Shown here piece by piece: positions 48,403 to 58,620 of a DNA stretch of 64,000 nt (position 1 is the first letter of the stretch; each line of letters starts with the position of its first letter). Source of the stretch: Pterois miles (taxonomy: Eukaryota; Chordata; Actinopteri; Perciformes; Scorpaenidae). The notes under the pieces are model-generated. The model ran no database searches and had not been told where the DNA came from. It saw only the letters and a program-made list of their open reading frames with translations. Location: the NCBI GenBank assembly GCA_947000775.1, contig CAMQGK010000604.1, positions 5,200,501 to 5,264,500 of the forward strand. The letters run 5' to 3'. Both the position numbers and the translations under genes were made by a program.

Positions 48403-51400
48403 TGTAAACAAATCCAACATACAGCCCTGCTTTGCTGAATTACAGAGAGCTTTTGACCTAATTTTGTTTCCTGTATAAATGAACTGAGAGTAAAACCAAT
48501 GATTGCATCAAACGCATGTATACAAATAATGAATGTCAAACAGTTGTCTCAGCACACATTACTGTGTACAAATTACACTAATTCATTTAGAGAAATACTC
48601 TGCATGAGTTCCTAAATTCACACAGAAAGAGGTATCACTCCTCTGTATTTGCAGAGAGACACAGAGAGACACAAACCCCACTGATTTGGCTGACGACTAT
48701 CTAACTGCATGTCACAACACAAGCTGAGAAACACTATTATGATCTATTATGATCAATGTCAGTCAGAGAGGAACTGATGGTCAATATTCAAGTATTCAAG
48801 GATTTGTTATTGTCATTATAGGATACAGGATAGCACAATGAAATGTGGTTGTAACCTCCACCATCCCGCTAGTTCTTCGATGTCTGGGTTTTTAAAGAAC
48901 GAAATAAAAACAAAATTGTAATTATTTTTTACATGGAATATATACAGTTAAATATCAGTGTAATATGAGTATTTTAAATAATAAAACATTGGTTATAGGG
49001 GGAATGAAGGTAGTGTGAAAGGTAATTTTGGGAGCAGCTGACTGACAAATAAACCTACACTCACTGCTGGTCACAGCTAACAGATGTACCAGATGTACCA
49101 CTGCATACCGCTAAATGAAAATGACCCATTCAACAGCAGCCATCCACTGCCCCACTATACACAGTAACAGTCAATGGCCTCATCCAATTTGCATCATCAA
49201 CACAGCTGGAAGGGAGAAATGATGAATCTCTGTTAGAGCCACTTTAGGTATATTTTCCAATCCATCTCTCTCTCTGGCACACTTTTGAAGGCTCTTGCCA
49301 ATCCCACTCTGCCTCAATTATCTGGCTATGCCCAGCTGAGATGCAATAATCCAAACTCTCATTCCCTGCAATTTCCACACTTGTGTCTGCACACTCACTT
49401 GCCTTATGTTCACAATCACTTATGTAGGTGCTTCTTCCCGTTCCTGGAGGATCAGAGACATTGGAGCACATACTGTGGGCTGAAGGAAGGAGGGATTTCA
49501 CCCACTATAGGCCTGATACGCCGCCCAGGCTGCTGGGCTGAGGCAGTTCATTTGCACATCTTTATTTCTTACATGGTAAAGATTTAGTTTTACATAATTC
49601 CACTTCATAACATTTATAAAAGTTGTTCTAGTTTTAATTTTGCCTGCAAGACCTAAAAAATCAGCCAGCCCGATATATCAGCCAATGTAATATTAGTTAA
49701 TAGGAGATATATTATTATATGTCGGCTGATAAGTGTGACAAAAAACTGCAGTACAGAAATGTGTTTGAGGTCCTTTTGTCACAACTACATAGTTTGTCTA
49801 CCAACCGCATCTTGAATTTTACACTGTAAAATGTCCCGCTCAGTATGCATCTTGGTTAAAATAAAGAAAACAAATCTAAAGGATCCATATGAAAATTGTC
49901 TGTTTATGTTGATAAGTTCATATCATATTTCTTAAACTACCAAATATCAAGATCAATATCAGCCTCAGAAATCCAGTATTGGTCAGATCATACTATGAAC
50001 CTCCTGATATTATTATCTATTCAGAAGTCACTTGTATTCCCAGTACATATTTATTTTCTGACTGTCAACACAGAAACAATTACCTAATCCACAAAAAACC
50101 TTAAATCATCACTGATGCATTTAATATTTGGCGTTTAAATAACTTCTGCAATCCGCACAGGTAATACTTCAAATATCTGAAGCTGATAAGCTGCAATCAC
50201 AATTCAAAGCATTAAACTGTCTTTGAGTTGAATCACAGTAACAGCTCGCCATTTTATTTCACACCGCAATTCAATATCGACGAAACAAACAGGACACTGG
50301 TCATATCTGAGAAATAAAGTCTATGCAAACCATGTTCATCAGTGTTTCATTATAACAAAATGAATGTTAAACCTCATATGTGTGATTGCAATATTGCATC
50401 ACCAAAAATAAGCTATAATAATAAATAACCCTCAAACTAATTAAGTCACAAATGAAGTTTAAGATGCCGATAATCTGCTAAAGCCTGACAATTTCTGGAT
50501 GTATTAGGCCGATACAGACGGTTGAGATTTGGGGAAAGAATAATAAACAATATATAGGCTAGTATTAGACATACACAGAAAAAACTGAGTACAGCTGACA
50601 TAATATAACAGTAAATTTCTGGCAAAAATCTTTATAGTAAATTAAAATATATATATAAATATAATCATAAACAAGCATTAACTTGAATTAAGTCTCTTTT
50701 CTTTAGTCTTTTTTATGTGTATTTTTTGTTGTCGGTGGTACAAAACAACAGCCTGCATTTAGACTTAGACTTAGAGATTTAGACTGTGTTTGTAAAGAAC
50801 GAAGCTGGTCACAGACGACACGCAGTCATAACAATGAGCTTCGGCTGTAACGCTCTTCTCCTGACAGTCTCTGATTCTTTTCTGTTCCTCACAAAAAGCA
50901 GCGTACTGATGACGGCGTCTATTTCAGGAGTCACGGCCACGCCTAAAGGTGGCTGTCTGTCCACATGATGTCGGCATCTTACCAGGGCTGCACAGTTAAT
51001 CGAATATTCATCGTGATCACGACTGACTACGAAACTGACGTTTAAAATTAATCTCTGCTGCGCATCAAATCACGTGCCTCCTAAACTCATAGCCAACCTG
51101 GAGGCAATCAAGATGTTTTGGCTTCACTTATTATTATTATTATTATTATATTCTTATTTTGATGGAAACATCTGTTAATTAGCAGGAATGTAACACAGTG
51201 TGAAAGTAAAAGCAGTTTAAGTAAAAAGTCTGGTGCAATTTTATTTTACTTTTAGGAGATGCATTGTGAATAATCTTATTTTGATGCAAAGATGTATACA
51301 TTAGCAGGAATGTAGTACAATATGGAAGTGAAAGCAGTGCTCTGATTATTTAAATGTGAAAATATAAATAAAAAATATTTGCCCTAAAATCAGTGAATGA

Positions 51401-51417
51401 TCATTTATGAAGCACAC
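48403..51417 (-). other. tcf12: tcf12 intron 3; remnants of a cGATATATCGGC-type repeat
   Basis: Between about 49640 and 50540 there are scattered words such as GCCCGATATATCAGCC, GTCGGCTGATAAGTGTGAC and CAGCCTCAGAAATCCAG. These belong to a dispersed fish element, here degraded. ACCAGGGCTGCACAGTTAAT at about 50980 is another element end. No exon is recognised. Confidence 0.4.
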
Positions 51418-51553
51418 TAGGGGTGGGGAAAAAATGATTCACCGTTCGCAATTTTTTTCTTTTGAAATTTGATTTTGATATTGAAATCAATCTTTTTATG
51501 CCAGAATCAATATATTTGCTTCATTTGAGTCTATGCGGAGGTAGATGGAAGTC

Positions 51554-51900
51554 CATCCATCCATCGTCAACCGCTTATCCCGTTAGGGGTCGCGGGGGGG
51601 CTGGAGCCGATCTCAGCTGGCATTGGTGGCGAAGGCGGGGCATCGCCAGTCCATCACAGACAACATATAGACAGACAACCATTCACGCTCACATCCACAC
51701 CTACGGGCAATTTAGAGTAATCAATTAACCTAAACAGCATGTCTTTGGACGGTGGGAGGAAGCCGGAGTACCCGGAGAAAACCCACGCTGACATGGGGAG
51801 AACATGCAAACTCCACACAGAAGAGCCGCAAGCTGGAATCGAACCTGCAACCCTCTTGCTGTGAGGCGACAGCGCTAACCACTACACCACCGTGCAGCCC
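51554..51900 (-). mobile_element. tRNA-derived SINE with 13-bp target duplication
   Basis: On the minus strand the head GTGGTGTAGTGGTTAGCG (A-box region) and GGTTCGATTCC (B box, 51845-51835) are tRNA-like. The body has GGTTTTCTCCGGGTACTCCG, CAAAGACATGC and AATTGCCCGTAGGTG. The tail ends with GGATAAGCGGTTGACGATGG and (GGAT)n. Flanks GTAGATGGAAGTC (51541-51553) and GTAGACGGAAGTC (51901-51913) differ at one base, so this is a retroposition footprint. Truncated relatives are at 56219, 61374 and 62360. Confidence 0.9.
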
Positions 51901-52074
51901 GTAGACGGAAGTCATGGCTTTTATTTAACTCCGTCATGGACAGGAAACGTTATCAAGCCAGTCGAGCCGCCGTCGCTATCTCTGCTACAACTGTAGAGCA
52001 CCCACACCCACATACTGACATTTAGTATTCCTTCAGTATTTATTTATTTCCTCAGTATTTAGTTTTGTGATGAT

Positions 52075-52196
52075 GTAACGTGATTGTTGATTGTGTGAGT
52101 GGTGTGAGTGCTGATTGTAAAGCACTTTGTGCTACATTTCCTTTTGTATGAAAAGTGCTATACAAATAAAGTTATCATTATTATTATTATTATTTA
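52075..52196 (+). repeat. LINE 3' tail fragment
   Basis: GTAAAGCACTTTGTGCTACA, then GAAAAGTGCTATACAAATAA and AGTTATC, followed by (ATT)n, is a familiar fish non-LTR 3' end (stem-loop plus AATAAA plus simple tail). No coding part remains. Confidence 0.7.
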
Positions 52197-52620
52197 TGTT
52201 AAATTCATTCAAATGGCCCCAATGGAGTTGACCATGGATGTGTGAAGAACAAAGCAAATGGGAGAGCTAGTGACGGACTTGGCGACATTAGCGGAAGTAT
52301 ACACATGTGACTAAATCTGGTCTTCAAAATAAGGTGTTAACAACGGGAACTGTACTGTATAAGGAAATAAGACTAATTGGCTTATGTTCACCATAAGTAT
52401 AAAACATTATGTCCCATCCTTGTGGAAATATTGACATTTGACTTCAGGACCTCTCCGACGACATACATACTGAAAATCAAACATTTATACTACATTGATT
52501 TATATATTTTCCAAAGTAAAAGTCCCTAGAGGTGTATGATACAACGCTGTCTCAAAAATCAAAAGAAATGGTAACATGGAATCACAATACTTAAAAATCT
52601 CATTGCATATTGAATCAGCA

Positions 52621-53455
52621 CCCAAGTGAGAGTTCAGTGTGTCATCAATGTGTCTTAGATATGACTCAACAATAAAAACATGTCATTATCCACTATTTAA
52701 AAAATATATATTGAGTTGCCAGTTTATTAGTGTAGGAGCTATTTATTTGTTGTTAGTATTTAGATGTTGTTTTACTGATAATAAGTAGTATTGTTTGATT
52801 TATTATTCTAGATGTTTACTTAATTTAGACTCAATTTTTAACAGTGTTTTTTTGCTAGTTATTTGTTTAGTTTAACTATTTTCTTGATTAGTATATCTTG
52901 TTTTTTTTGTTTTCTGTTGTTGATGAATTGGGTAAAACCGTGGGGACCTCTGGTTATATAGGTAGGTAGGCAGGTAGGACCAGCATGCACCTGGGTGGTC
53001 TTAATACATCAGAGACTGCACCAACCTGTTTATGTTCAAGTCACAAATCAAAACTCACCTTTTTAAAACTGCTTTTAATGTGATTAATGTTGTTTTTATA
53101 TGTTCTTTTTTATGATCATTTTAACTGTGTAAAGTGTCTTTGAGTCTCATGAAAAGCATGATATAAATCATTATTATGTTTTTTCAACAGAAGAAGAGAG
53201 ACAGCGACATCCATATTTTCCTTGTGCTTCATTTGCTCGCTTTTTTGGGATAAATAATACATAAGAAACACATACATTTTGCATCGACAGTGGACTAAAC
53301 CATATACCCATGGTGCGTCAGTGGCCCTTTGATTTAAGTTTATTTTGATATTTACCATAAATGGCCTACAGTTAGGCACACCAAATAAATCTAATTTTTG
53401 ACCGTTTTTGTTGACATTATTTCAGAGAGGCTGCAGCACTTGGTGGTGTTGCTGT
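52621..53455 (-). other. tcf12: tcf12 intron 3; second LINE-type tail
   Basis: At about 53055-53175 the words AACTGTGTAAAGTGTCTTTG and AAAGCATGATATAAATC look like a diverged LINE 3' tail in plus orientation. Otherwise unassigned AT-rich intron. Confidence 0.45.
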
Positions 53456-53551
53456 ACTGGACTACAATATATGAAAAGGTGGATATTACTGGACTACAGT
53501 ATATGAAAAGGTGGATATTACTGGACTACAGTATATCAAAAGGTGGATATT
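53456..53551. repeat. Tandem repeat, 3 x 32 bp
   Basis: Three consecutive 32-base units start at 53456, 53488 and 53520. Each begins ACTGGACTACA and ends AAAAGGTGGATATT. Units differ by only one or two bases. This is a short minisatellite in tcf12 intron 3. Confidence 0.97.
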
Positions 53552-54175
53552 TTGTTCACAGGTTAGTAAAACACCTCAAATATGATTCGAAAAAACAACC
53601 ATAACAATGATAGTCTGAAGTCTGAGAGTCATAAAATGAACATCTATGTGGGAACCTCACCAGGAAGGTGTGACTTTACAGTAGAGTAGTAAAGAGAGCA
53701 CACACACACACACACACACACACACATGAATGATTCGGTATGCTAAAATTAATCATCACAACTCTATAGTTCATGTGAGACAGCTCTGTTCTTGTTTCTT
53801 TGTCTTTCCACTAAGTGTGTGTCTTTCGTTTCACAGATGACCGACTACAACGAGGCTTTGTGGATGCACACAAAACATGCTTTCAGAAAACATAATGCTT
53901 GATTGTTGACTTTCTCTAGTAGCACATCAGACAATAGATGTGCTTCGGATTAATGTCCTGCGGCATTTATGGCTGGGAAGCGAGCCAGAAGTAGGGAATC
54001 ATCTGAACTCTTGTTATTACAACCAAACCACCCATCGAGATGCTCATAGATGGACAAAAAAAGACCAGTCGTTTGTGGAAAAGACAAATCGATGTGTGTA
54101 TACACTATATGAGGGCTATCAGAGGGAATAGCCAATTATCAAACTGCTATTGGGAACAAACAAAGGGAAAAAACT
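53552..54175 (-). other. tcf12: tcf12 intron 3; (CA)n and unassigned sequence
   Basis: A (CA)14 tract lies at 53699-53726. The rest is unassigned. Confidence 0.5.
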
Positions 54176-54792
54176 GGAGCTGTCCCGAATACTATTTTTT
54201 GGGCTTTCGAATACCCTTTTTTGGGTATTCAGAGCTTTGCGGTGAGGCTGATCTAAATTATTTTCTCTTCTGTGTTTATGATTTAAGAACAGGTTGGATT
54301 TTTTTAACCAGGATCATCTTTCTAATTTCTCTTTATTTTGTCTGTGAAACAGGTAGAAAAAAACAGGACCTTAAAAAATCTGCCTAAATACTGTTTTTCA
54401 CCTGTTTTCACACAAAGGCAAAAATAGCAACTGAAAAATCAGCCTAAAAAATCTCAGAAAGATAATCCCTTCAAAACAAAAACAATCCACCTGTTCTTAA
54501 GTTATAAATACAGGAGAGAAATAATTTAGATCAGACTAAGAAAAAGGATCACCAGAAAAAAAACGTCTCGCTTGCCTTTTAAAGGCTTCACACACCTCTA
54601 CATTCAACAAACAGAGATATCCATCTGAGAATAACTAATGACAATTAGTGTTGAAAATAAATAATGTGGGATTATTCCTTATATCATGAGGTATTTAAGA
54701 ATTTTTATTTACACTTATACATGTAAAAAATCAAGAAATGAAGCATTCAAATAGTGATTTGGAGGTTGACTAGTCGAAGCTTTGAAGCTAAA
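54176..54792. mobile_element. Fold-back DNA element
   Basis: The left end GAGCTGTCCCGAATACT and the right part GACTAGTCGAAGCTTTGAAG are characteristic of a fish repeat. Inside, 54250-54303 is the imperfect reverse complement of 54480-54532: GATCTAAATTATTTTCTCTT against GATCTAAATTATTTCTCTCC, then AAGAACAGGTTGGATT against AAGAACAGGTGGATTG. Further pairing lies closer to the centre. It would form a hairpin of more than 50 bp of stem. No transposase is encoded. Confidence 0.75.
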
Positions 54793-55095
54793 AAAATAAT
54801 AATAAAAATAAAACACTACAAGATAACTCACAATATCATTAAACTACACTACAATTCACAAGCACTTCTGATTGCATCCCACTCATATCAGATAAATTAG
54901 TTAACCTGAATCAACACCTCACAGCAAACCCTGTATTGTTTCTGTGAACCCTTGCTGCAACTGACTTAATAACACACGTTGATCAAAGCAGCCATAACAG
55001 ACCAGATTTATGCCTCATTATGCATCTGACAGTAGGGTAAGCAAGATTCACTGTATTACAGCGAGATGCTAATTAGATCAACTAAACAGGAGAGA

Positions 55096-55253
55096 CACTG
55101 GAGCACGTGGATTTAAGGCAATCAGCTTTATTAGAAGAAAAACGTTTCAACGCCAACTGTGTCTTCAGAGTCAGAGTTTTTTTTTGATTCTGATGAAGAC
55201 GAAATGTTAGTCTTCTAATAAAGTTGATTGACTTAAATCCATGTGCTCCACTG
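55096..55253. repeat. Palindromic (fold-back) repeat
   Basis: Arms of 53 bases, 55096-55148 and 55201-55253, are inverted copies. The first reads CACTGGAGCACGTGGATTTA and the reverse complement of the second CAGTGGAGCACATGGATTTA. Both continue AATCARCTTTATTAGAAGA. The central spacer is about 52 bases. It could be a MITE or an inverted pair of a retroelement tail. Confidence 0.85.
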
Positions 55254-55569
55254 TGCTTTGGACCTGGTCTCTGGCGTCTCTCCTGTTATATGATCGTCCT
55301 ATTCGTGAGAATTGGACAGGCTTACTATTCCTTGTGAAATGGCTGAAGTGTGTCCAAACTCCTTTCTTTAGATCAATATAACATTTACACACATCTATGG
55401 CCTAAACCATGCTTTGCTCTACATCTTTACGACATCACTCCACTATAATTCCAGATGGAGAGCCTATGTTTCAAGCACCCGAGTGCACAGAGGAGGGAAA
55501 AGCATCACATGCAACGCAAGACTGAGACGATATCAGAGGGTTTAGTGAAGCAGGTTTGTGGGATCCTAC

Positions 55570-55642
55570 CTGATGCGGTGAACTGACTGCTGCCGAGTGT
55601 GGTGGGCCTGTTTTTCGCTCCGCTTACAGGCGGAGAGAACAT
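55570..55642 (-). CDS. tcf12: tcf12 coding exon 3 (activation domain 1)
   Basis: This 73-base exon has acceptor CTTTCAG and donor TCAG|GTAGGA. It begins in phase 0 and ends in phase 1. It encodes residues 25-48 plus the first base of Gly49, reading [20 protein letters not shown] and ending FTAS. The mammalian TCF12 equivalent is [21 protein letters not shown]. The RPTTLGSSQ core separates TCF12 from TCF4. It forms part of activation domain 1 with exon 2. Confidence 0.96.
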
Positions 55643-56218
55643 CTGAAAGGAGGAATATGGACCTACAGTTAGAGCCCAACAGTGACATTGCAACCATTCA
55701 CATTGTCTGCCACAATAATCCTGAAAGAAGCTCATGATTTTCAAAAATAAAGGATAGTCTGTCAAATCAAGGCTGACCAGGTGTCCCACCTTACGAGGGA
55801 CTACAGAGCAGTTTTATCCCTTGTTGTCCCGCGTCTGAAATATTATGACGGTGTCTCACATCTTCATTGGCTCTAGCTTTCAAAAGTCAAACCTGCAGGA
55901 CAGACTTTTTTTAAAAATCTGGCTTCTATCCAGTGGCTGTGAGGAAAGCACTGCTGTGTTTGGTGTCAAACTGTGCACGAGTCAAGTGTATGCTATCATT
56001 TCCCTGTCTTGCTACGTCCAACGGAGAAAATTGGGAGTCATCGAGAAGTCACAAGCTACGCATATTTAGGCGAAATATGATGGAAACTATCACAAAGAAA
56101 GGAAGAGCAGCTACAACATAGAGTGTAAAACTACTTAGAAGTATTTATAAGCCGGTAAAAAGCAATTCTCAGAGTTTTTTATCAAATTTGCCAGTTGTTT
56201 TTCGATTTCACATTGTTC
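55643..56218 (-). other. tcf12: tcf12 intron 2, distal part
   Basis: A short intronic stretch. At about 55770-56120 plus-strand words (KMRDY..LVVPRLKYYDGVS-like) give a weak impression of a transposon-derived reading frame, but stops interrupt it. Not assigned. Confidence 0.3.
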
Positions 56219-56412
56219 TTCCCGTGTTAGGGTGGGTTTTCTCCAGGTTCTCCGGCTTCCTCCCACAGTCCAAAGACATGCAATTGCCTGTAGGTGTGAA
56301 TGTGAGTGTGAATGGCTGTCTGTCTCTATGTGTCAGCCCTGTGATGGTCTGGGTGTACCCTGTCAGCTGGGATCCCTGAATAGGTTAGGCAGTTACAGAT
56401 AATGGATGGAAG
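56219..56412 (+). mobile_element. SINE, 5'-truncated
   Basis: It follows the body of the 51.6-kb SINE family: GGGTTTTCTCCAGGTTCTCC, TCCAAAGACATGC, TAGGTGTGAATGTGAGTGTG, and GATAATGGATGG at the 3' end. The tRNA-like head is missing, a normal result of incomplete retroposition. Confidence 0.85.
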
Positions 56413-57128
56413 ACGACATGACACAGTTTGTGTGAGTCTCACAAGAAACGTGCGGCTCAAAAAGAGATATGCTGATCTATAAATCATAGAGATGTCACAA
56501 GATAAGGGACAGAACAAAAATGTTTATTATTTAAGTTAGATAGACATTATATATAAATTGTAGACTACCTCTAAGCCTTGGTAATGTGTCCCACATTGTC
56601 CCACACAAACATACTCTTTGTACCACATTTGGTTTGTTGGGATCTGGTCACCCTAGTCAAATCATATTAGCCAACACTCACATGAACTATGAGGGGTGGA
56701 AGTAACAATTAATTAACTGATAAAAATAGATGTGATGAAAATGCATATGAATTGAAAAATGGAGTGATAAATTATCAAGTGATTGCATTTGACTGAAACA
56801 GTCGTGATACGATGGAAACAGAGCCCATGTTTCATAAACGAACCTGCACTCTCACCTTTGTGCAGACATTCAACTGCAGTGTTGCCAGTGGGCGTGGTGT
56901 TTGATCGATATCTACGGCGTGGAAGTGACAAAAACTATGTGCTGTAAACAATAAACGTCTGTTGCATGTTGTGAATGATGAATGGTCAACAGTTGATTAT
57001 CAGATCAGCACTGTATCAAATAAAATGTAAATCAAGTTAATCAAATCAATTGACATTTTCATCACTTCTATTATTAATTCGTAAACATTTTCATTACTTC
57101 CCTCCTCAATTTTTTTGTTCCTCGTTCC
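56413..57128 (-). other. tcf12: tcf12 intron 2, middle part
   Basis: No recognised feature; AT-rich. Some words near 56700-57070 (GATAAAAATAGATGTGATGA, GAAACAGTCGTGATACG) recur loosely near 57730-57900, suggesting that the family A element at 57129 sits inside an older repeat. Confidence 0.35.
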
Positions 57129-57710
57129 TTAAAGCTTCAGTAGGCAACAGGTTTTTGGCATCACTGGGCAGAAATGCCATATTAATCTTTCAGCATCTTG
57201 TACTTCAAGTGTTCTGACAAAATAATAGACTTCTGCTCCTCCTTACGGCTGTTTTCAGGCTTTAAAAAAACCCATGAAGGGAGACTTTGGGCAACCACAG
57301 GTCATTTCAGAGAGAGCGTTCCTATTGGTTCAACATGGCTGCTGGTCACAAACTTTCTCATTTTACAGCTAAACAGTAACTACAAGATGTTTCTGAAAAC
57401 ATTTGAGGAGAGAAATAGGCATTACAGTAACAGAATATTGATTCATATTTGATCAGCGCTGCCTAGTTTAACCGTTTGATCGGAGTTTAAGTGATTGACA
57501 GCTGCTCAGAGACGGCAGGCTCCAGATCAGCTCTGATTGGTTGCTTTCCTCCAGTCTGTGAAATCTTGCAGATGTCATTAAGAGCACCGGAGGACACAGA
57601 GCAACATGATTTTTACCTGTCTCATGCACTACTGTCAGGATATAGTGACCAATTTATAAAAATAACTTTACGTAATCCTATTTGCTACATTTTACTCACT
57701 GCAGCTTTAA
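57129..57710 (+). mobile_element. MITE family A, complete copy (TTAA-bounded)
   Basis: It begins TTAAAGCTTCAGTAGGCAAC; the reverse complement of its end is TTAAAGCTGCAGTGAGTAAA. Between them lie about 580 bp with no coding capacity. Three other copies in the window (21264, 43048, 61763) share its order. TTAA at each end could be a piggyBac-type target duplication or part of the inverted repeat. Confidence 0.85.
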
Positions 57711-58034
57711 ATGACACATGATGATTTTGTGTTGTGAATGATGAAGTGTCTGCTGTTGTCATCATACCACAACTTTTTTCAGTCAAATCGGCTTTAACTT
57801 AATAAAATCACTTGATAGTGTATCACTCCATTTTTCAGTTTGCATCCATTTTTACAGCTTCATTTTTTTAATTCACATGCATTTTCATCACCTCCATTTT
57901 TGTTGCTTCCACCCCTCTTGATAAAGTGATCAGTTAGTCCTGCTTTAGTCTCCCACGCCTCTAATAAAAGCCCTCAGAGCTGCATGGTGGCACCAAGGGG
58001 TAAAGACTGTAAAAGACTGAAAAGACATCCCTAC
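57711..58034 (-). other. tcf12: tcf12 intron 2, proximal part
   Basis: About 320 bases of intron between the family A element and the exon 2 donor. Nothing further is recognised. Confidence 0.4.
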
Positions 58035-58106
58035 CGCACTAAAATCCAGCAGGTCACTTAATTCCTTGTCTGTTCCGAGAGCGGCAATCCGCTGCTGAGG
58101 ATTCAT
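58035..58106 (-). CDS. tcf12: tcf12 coding exon 2 (start codon, LDFS motif)
   Basis: This is the first coding exon: residues 1-24, MNPQQRIAALGTDKE then LSDLLDFSA, ending exactly at a codon before donor GCG|GTAGGG. The exon itself extends to 58123 (acceptor TTCTCCAG). The start is supported by homology to MNPQQQRMAAIGTDKELSD of mammals, a purine at -3 (CGCCAGGATGA) and an in-frame TAG 12 bases upstream of the ATG. LSDLLDFS at residues 16-23 is the E-protein activation domain 1 helix, known to contact CBP/p300 and ETO-type co-repressors. One Gln is absent relative to mammals. Confidence 0.97.
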
Positions 58107-58452
58107 CCTGGCGGTCTAGAAACCTGGAGAAAACACAGTCCATCAGGTCACAGCGTGGCTGGCTTATTTAACAGCGGAGTGCCACAGGAAATGACTACCA
58201 GCAGAGGTAAATGTTATGGATGCAGAATAAAGACCATCACCGGAGGAGTGAAGTTGGCTGCGGCATCGCAGCATATAGACACTGACAGTTCGGCCACATT
58301 ATAACACATCAAATAGTGCAAACATTTCGTTAGTTTGCTGCCTTAATTTAAAAGAGATGCGCGGACGGCGCCGCTTGTTAAAGAGCTGCAGCATCACATT
58401 GCGGCAGTGACAACGTTTCCCCGTGGTTAACACCGACATTTATGTAACTCAC

Positions 58453-58620
58453 TGGTGAGGCTGTCACCGACGATGTTAATGTCAGCGGTTTGGGTGGCGG
58501 ACTCTCCGGGCATAACGATGGTTAATGCCGGGGCACATAACGTCCCCTAGCTAGCAGGCTAACGCTAGCTGTAGTTTCTGGTTCGTTTGTATTGAAAATA
58601 GCAAGCGAGCAGTTGCAGCG
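58453..58620 (-). promoter_or_regulatory. tcf12: Probable tcf12 non-coding exon 1 and CpG-rich promoter
   Basis: A strong donor CACCA|GTGAGT (exon end 58453) lies 329 bases upstream of the exon 2 acceptor. The region up to about 58620 is CpG-rich, with GGCGGACTC, CCGGGGC and GCTAACGCTAGC words. A non-coding exon 1 upstream of the ATG exon is known for vertebrate TCF12. No TATA box is evident. The transcription start is not determinable here. The leader would hold upstream ATGs at 58538 and 58513. Confidence 0.6.

Larger units (their letters stand above)
51418..52620. repeat. Older dispersed repeat, interrupted by younger insertions
   Basis: The left part, GGGGTGGGGAAAAAATGATT with AGAATCAATATATTTGC, looks like one repeat. 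It resumes after a SINE (51554-51900) as ATGGCTTTTATTTAACTCCG. A second LINE-type tail (52075-52196) lies further on. The right limit near 52610 (TGAATCAGCACCCAAG) is a guess. Confidence 0.45.

Noticed and set aside
51835..51900. tRNA gene on the minus strand
   Set aside because: Head of a SINE with target duplication, followed by SINE body rather than a terminator.
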